From JAEKNW01 sp963678375 (GTDB taxonomy: Bacteria; Cloacimonadota; Cloacimonadia; Cloacimonadales; JAFGVF01), in contig OY782831.1 in NCBI GenBank assembly GCA_963678375.2, positions 496,001 through 560,000 of the forward strand: 64,000 nt of DNA, given 5' to 3'. The notes below the pieces were generated by a model. It saw only the letters and a program-made list of their open reading frames with translations, was not told the origin of the DNA and ran no database searches. This document shows, piece by piece, positions 61,165 to 64,000 of the stretch. The translations under genes and the position numbers were made by a program. Each line of letters opens with the position of its first letter. The stretch's first letter is position 1.

Positions 61165-62535
61165 ATGATTGATCATAAAGAATTAACACCTAAAAGAATT
61201 GTTAAAGAATTAGATAAATATATTATTGGACAAGATGATGCTAAAAAGGCTGTTGCTATAGCTTTAAGAAATCGTTGGAGAAGACAAAGAGTAGATTCTG
61301 AACTGCAAAATGAAATTGTACCTAACAACATTATTATGATTGGTCCTACTGGAGTTGGTAAAACTGAGATAGCTCGTAGATTATCAAAACTTGCTAATGC
61401 TCCATTTATAAAGGTAGAAGCATCAAAATTTACAGAAGTTGGTTATGTTGGTAGAGATGTTGAATCCATGATTAGAGAACTCATGGCCCTTGCAATTAAC
61501 CAAGTAAATGAACAAATGCTCCAAGAAGTTCAGCTGGAAGCCAAAAAGAAAGCCAGAGAGCAAGTCTTAGACAAGCTAATCTCCCCTATCGGGAAAAAGA
61601 CAATTGATGAAAGTGAAGAAGATTATCAAGAGAAGCTAGAACGTTATAATCGTTCTAGAGCAAAAATGGAATCTATGCTTGACGGAGGTAAGCTTGACCA
61701 ACGCAAAATTGATGTTGAAGTCAAAGATATTCCTAAAAAACCCCAGATAGAAGTATTTTCGAATACTGGAATGGATATGCTTGATTTAGACCTGCAAGAC
61801 ATGTTAGGTAATATAATGAATAAGGGTGGAAAAAAGAAGAAGAAATCTTTCTTTGTCAAAGAAGCTCTGAACTACTTTCAAGAGCTTGAAGCTCAAAAAC
61901 TAGTAAAAAAAGAACTAGTTGTGGAAAAAGCAAAAGATTTAGTAGAAAATCATGGTATCGTCTTTATAGACGAAATTGATAAAATAGCTTCTACAGACAA
62001 AAAGTCATCAGCAGATGTCTCTCGTTCTGGGGTTCAAAGAGACCTTTTACCTATTGTTGAAGGCTCCAATGTGCCAACGAAACACGGTATTATCAAAACA
62101 GACCATATTCTCTTTATTGCTGCTGGAGCTTTTCATGTTGCAAAGCCATCTGATTTAATCCCTGAACTGCAAGGTAGATTCCCAATAAGAGTTGAATTGA
62201 ATAGTCTGACAGCAGATGACTTTGAAAAGATATTAACCTTTCCTGAGAATTCTCTTACTAAACAATATACTGCTCTCTTTAAAACTGAGAAAGTCAAACT
62301 TTCTTTCACTAAAAAAGCTATTAAACAAATCGCTTATTACGCTTATAAAGCTAACGATAAGATGGAAGATATTGGAGCAAGAAGACTACATACTATTCTT
62401 AATAAGTTGATGGAAAAGTATCTTTTCGAAATGCCTACCAGTAAATATAAAAGTGTTAAAATTGATGAAGATTTAGTCAACTCAGTAATCAATGATGTTG
62501 TGGAAAATGAAGACCTTTCACGTTATATCCTATAA
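61165..62535 (+). CDS. hslU: HslU ATPase subunit of HslUV protease
   Basis: A 456-residue AAA+ unfoldase that feeds HslV. Walker A MIGPTGVGKTEIARRL, Walker B GIVFIDEIDKIAS, the I-domain insertion (about 110-240, charged and helical), the sensor-2 GARRLHTILNKLMEKYLFE and the C-terminal DLSRYIL tail that activates HslV are all present. A REP-like palindrome (62551-62588) lies just downstream. Confidence 0.97.
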   Translation: MIDHKELTPKRIVKELDKYIIGQDDAKKAVAIALRNRWRRQRVDSELQNEIVPNNIIMIGPTGVGKTEIARRLSKLANAPFIKVEASKFTEVGYVGRDVESMIRELMALAINQVNEQMLQEVQLEAKKKAREQVLDKLISPIGKKTIDESEEDYQEKLERYNRSRAKMESMLDGGKLDQRKIDVEVKDIPKKPQIEVFSNTGMDMLDLDLQDMLGNIMNKGGKKKKKSFFVKEALNYFQELEAQKLVKKELVVEKAKDLVENHGIVFIDEIDKIASTDKKSSADVSRSGVQRDLLPIVEGSNVPTKHGIIKTDHILFIAAGAFHVAKPSDLIPELQGRFPIRVELNSLTADDFEKILTFPENSLTKQYTALFKTEKVKLSFTKKAIKQIAYYAYKANDKMEDIGARRLHTILNKLMEKYLFEMPTSKYKSVKIDEDLVNSVINDVVENEDLSRYIL

Positions 62536-62550
62536 ATCGTTTTTATCTAT

Positions 62551-62588
62551 ACCCCTCTTAAAGTGCTCTTGCAGGCTAAAAGAGGGGT
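62551..62588 (+). repeat. Solo copy of the palindrome that flanks the DUF559 gene
   Basis: A palindrome with CCCCTCTT (62552-62559) and AAGAGGGG (62580-62587) around a GCTCTTGCAGGCTAAA interior. It resembles the inverted-repeat arm at 51842-51880 (shared ACCCCTCT, GCTCTT, GCTxAAA, GGGG). Located after hslU, it may double as a terminator. Confidence 0.65.
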
Positions 62589-62655
62589 GGTCTCTAAAAG
62601 ATATTAGATCCCTTTACCCAACTCCTGGGATAAATATAATACTGGAGAATTATTC

Positions 62656-63111
62656 ATGCTGAGAAAAATAATACTTAGCTTAATTATTATAACTCTCTGT
62701 TTACCCCTCATAGCTTACGAAACAGGTAAATCTCCTGGGAAAGCAGCTTTCTACTCCTTTATTATTCCTGGAGGTGGACAGTATTATAATGAATCAACTT
62801 GGAAAACTCTTTTTTGGGGTGGTTCCGAGATTGGCTTTATTGCCCTTACCTCCTATCATCATAATAAATTTCTAGATTATAAAGAAAAGAGAGAGAATGC
62901 TAGCAACCTCGAAGAATGGGCAAAATGGAATAAAGAAGCGGGAGACCAACTCCATAAAAGAAATAATGGTTTCTGGTGGTTAGGATCTACTCTTATTCTC
63001 TCTATGATGGACGCTTATGTTGATGCTTCTCTCTACAATTATGAAGAAGAGAATCAAAAACTAAAACTTCAATTTAATCTTAATTATTTAGGAATTCAAT
63101 ATAACTTTTAA
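62656..63111 (+). CDS. DUF5683-type small membrane protein
   Basis: A 151-residue protein with a signal-like first helix (about 1-19), the family's KSPGKAAFYSFIIPGGGQYY pattern, a second hydrophobic segment around WGGSEIGFIALTS and a third (WWLGSTLILSMMDAYVDASL). It ends in short strands (LNYLGIQYNF). DUF5683 proteins are common in Bacteroidota-like bacteria; no role is known. It is alone, with its own start region. Confidence 0.75.
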   Translation: MLRKIILSLIIITLCLPLIAYETGKSPGKAAFYSFIIPGGGQYYNESTWKTLFWGGSEIGFIALTSYHHNKFLDYKEKRENASNLEEWAKWNKEAGDQLHKRNNGFWWLGSTLILSMMDAYVDASLYNYEEENQKLKLQFNLNYLGIQYNF

Positions 63112-63344
63112 CCAAAATATACAATAAAATCTTGTAATCAGCACTATTTTCTTCTCCACTCTATCGCCATAACAACAAGCTTAATTGACGTAAATACTGT
63201 GATATAAAAATAACAATAACTAAGACATAAGATACTATCCTTCTACACGAAACATCTTATATAAACTAATTTTATTAAATTATTGACAAATCCCTTCAAT
63301 TATAAAAAAATGATAATAAGTGAAAAAACGTCTACGGAGGAAAG

Positions 63345-63887
63345 ATGAGAGTTAAAAGTCAAATTATGGATTCTTCTGCTATTAATAGAACATTAAGAAG
63401 AATTGCACATGAGATTGTCGAACAAAATCGTGGTTTAGAGAACGTCTATTTAGTTGGTATTAGAAGTCGTGGAGTCCCAATGGCAAAAATGTTATCTTCA
63501 ATTTTATCAGAAATTGAAAATAAAGAAGTCCCTGTTGGCATTTTAGATATTACTCTATACAGAGATGATTTATCTACCATAGCCCATCAGCCTGTTATTA
63601 AAGGTTCTAAAATTGACTTTGATCTGCACAACACAAACGTTATTCTTGTGGATGATGTTCTTTATACTGGACGAACTGTCAGAGCTGCCATAGATGCAAT
63701 CTTAGACTTTGGTAGACCAAAACATATCCAACTTGCTGTTTTAGTTGATAGAGGACACCGTGAACTTCCTGTTAAAGCTGACTATGTAGGTAAAAATGTT
63801 CCTACCTCTTCAGAAGAAATTATAAAAGTATCATTCCAAGAAATTGATGGTGAAGATACAGTGAAAATAGTCGAAAAGGAAGATTAA
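63345..63887 (+). CDS. pyrR: PyrR pyrimidine-operon regulator / uracil phosphoribosyltransferase
   Basis: A 180-residue PRTase-fold protein. The PRPP loop is VILVDDVLYTGRTVRAAIDA; RTLRRIAHEIVEQN, VGIRSRGVPMAK and YRDDLSTIAHQPVIKGSKI are typical of PyrR, which in other phyla binds pyr leader RNA and has weak UPRTase activity. No clear PyrR attenuator is visible in the 233-base leader. GGAGGAAAG precedes ATG 63345. pyrF begins five bases after the stop codon. Confidence 0.95.
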   Translation: MRVKSQIMDSSAINRTLRRIAHEIVEQNRGLENVYLVGIRSRGVPMAKMLSSILSEIENKEVPVGILDITLYRDDLSTIAHQPVIKGSKIDFDLHNTNVILVDDVLYTGRTVRAAIDAILDFGRPKHIQLAVLVDRGHRELPVKADYVGKNVPTSSEEIIKVSFQEIDGEDTVKIVEKED

Positions 63888-63891
63888 TATA

Positions 63892-64000
63892 ATGTCATTT
63901 TGGACTAAATACACAAATATAATTAAGAGCAATAAATCTTATGTATGTCTTGGTTTAGATAGTGATCTAGCTAAATTACCTAGTCATCTACTTGATCAAG
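63892..64000 (+). CDS. pyrF: Orotidine 5'-phosphate decarboxylase (C-terminus outside window)
   Basis: The first 36 residues of a PyrF-like enzyme are visible, with SYVCLGLDSDLAKLPSHLL; the LGLDSD segment is the first catalytic strand of the type 2 OMP decarboxylase barrel, which makes UMP. The start is ATG 63892, just after pyrR, fitting a pyr operon. The rest lies beyond the window. Confidence 0.9.
   Translation, partial: MSFWTKYTNIIKSNKSYVCLGLDSDLAKLPSHLLDQ

Noticed and set aside
1..64000. Search by eye for tRNA, rRNA, CRISPR arrays and insertion sequences
   Set aside because: No cloverleaf pattern, spaced direct-repeat array, or transposase gene was seen in any intergenic gap. An eye search can miss a divergent tRNA; a tRNA scan would settle it.

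Overview
The window is AT-rich, gene-dense bacterial chromosome. Seven secreted proteins carry (or begin, at the window edge) a C-terminal sorting domain of the YPNPFNP type, the kind exported by type IX (Por) secretion, and there is a PorV-like outer-membrane barrel. With 2-oxoacid:ferredoxin oxidoreductase, P5C dehydrogenase, carbamate kinase and many secreted beta-sandwich proteins, this points to an anaerobic, protein- or amino-acid-fermenting Gram-negative of the FCB group. Cloacimonadota is my best guess, from gene content only. I found no rRNA, tRNA, CRISPR array or phage.

Layout. 1-8.0 kb (minus): a peptidylarginine deiminase of the Porphyromonas PPAD type, cut by the window edge; a large adhesin-like protein; and a subtilisin-like protease with a beta-propeller region. 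8.3-9.3 kb: an LbtU-like outer-membrane porin. 9.4-13.7 kb (plus): yggS, a divergent plsY, a PorV/PorQ-like barrel and a BatA/VWA membrane protein, tightly packed. 13.9-22.2 kb (minus): one unbroken run rpmH-rnpA-yidD-yidC-jag, then an MBL hydrolase, a metal-chelate binding protein and permease, a GNAT enzyme and malQ. 22.3-26.8 kb (minus): P5C dehydrogenase, a broken SulP transporter tail, and iorAB. 27.1-32.2 kb (plus): a VIT/VWA secreted protein, a TudS/DUF1722 protein, an AP-superfamily hydrolase, HU and a 29-residue ribosome-associated-type peptide. 32.6-42 kb (minus): glnS, an unknown exported protein and a 2038-residue secreted protein. 42-49 kb (minus): carbamate kinase, a cyclic-2,3-DPG-synthetase-like GTPase, and the cluster cmk-plsC-ispH-rpsA. 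49-56 kb (minus): a LamG-type secreted protein, a DUF559 gene bracketed by 67-bp inverted repeats, a TPR/sigma-54 activator and a GLUG-type secreted protein. 56.6-64 kb (plus): tilS-hpt-ftsH, hslVU, a DUF5683 protein, and pyrR-pyrF running off the edge.

The most noteworthy items are the PPAD-like enzyme, whose catalytic and substrate-clamp residues match the Porphyromonas enzyme almost position for position, and the DUF559 gene set exactly between long inverted copies of a palindromic repeat that also occurs alone elsewhere in the window. Many genes are separated by clear intrinsic terminators. Several starts are GTG or TTG, or lie inside the preceding gene.
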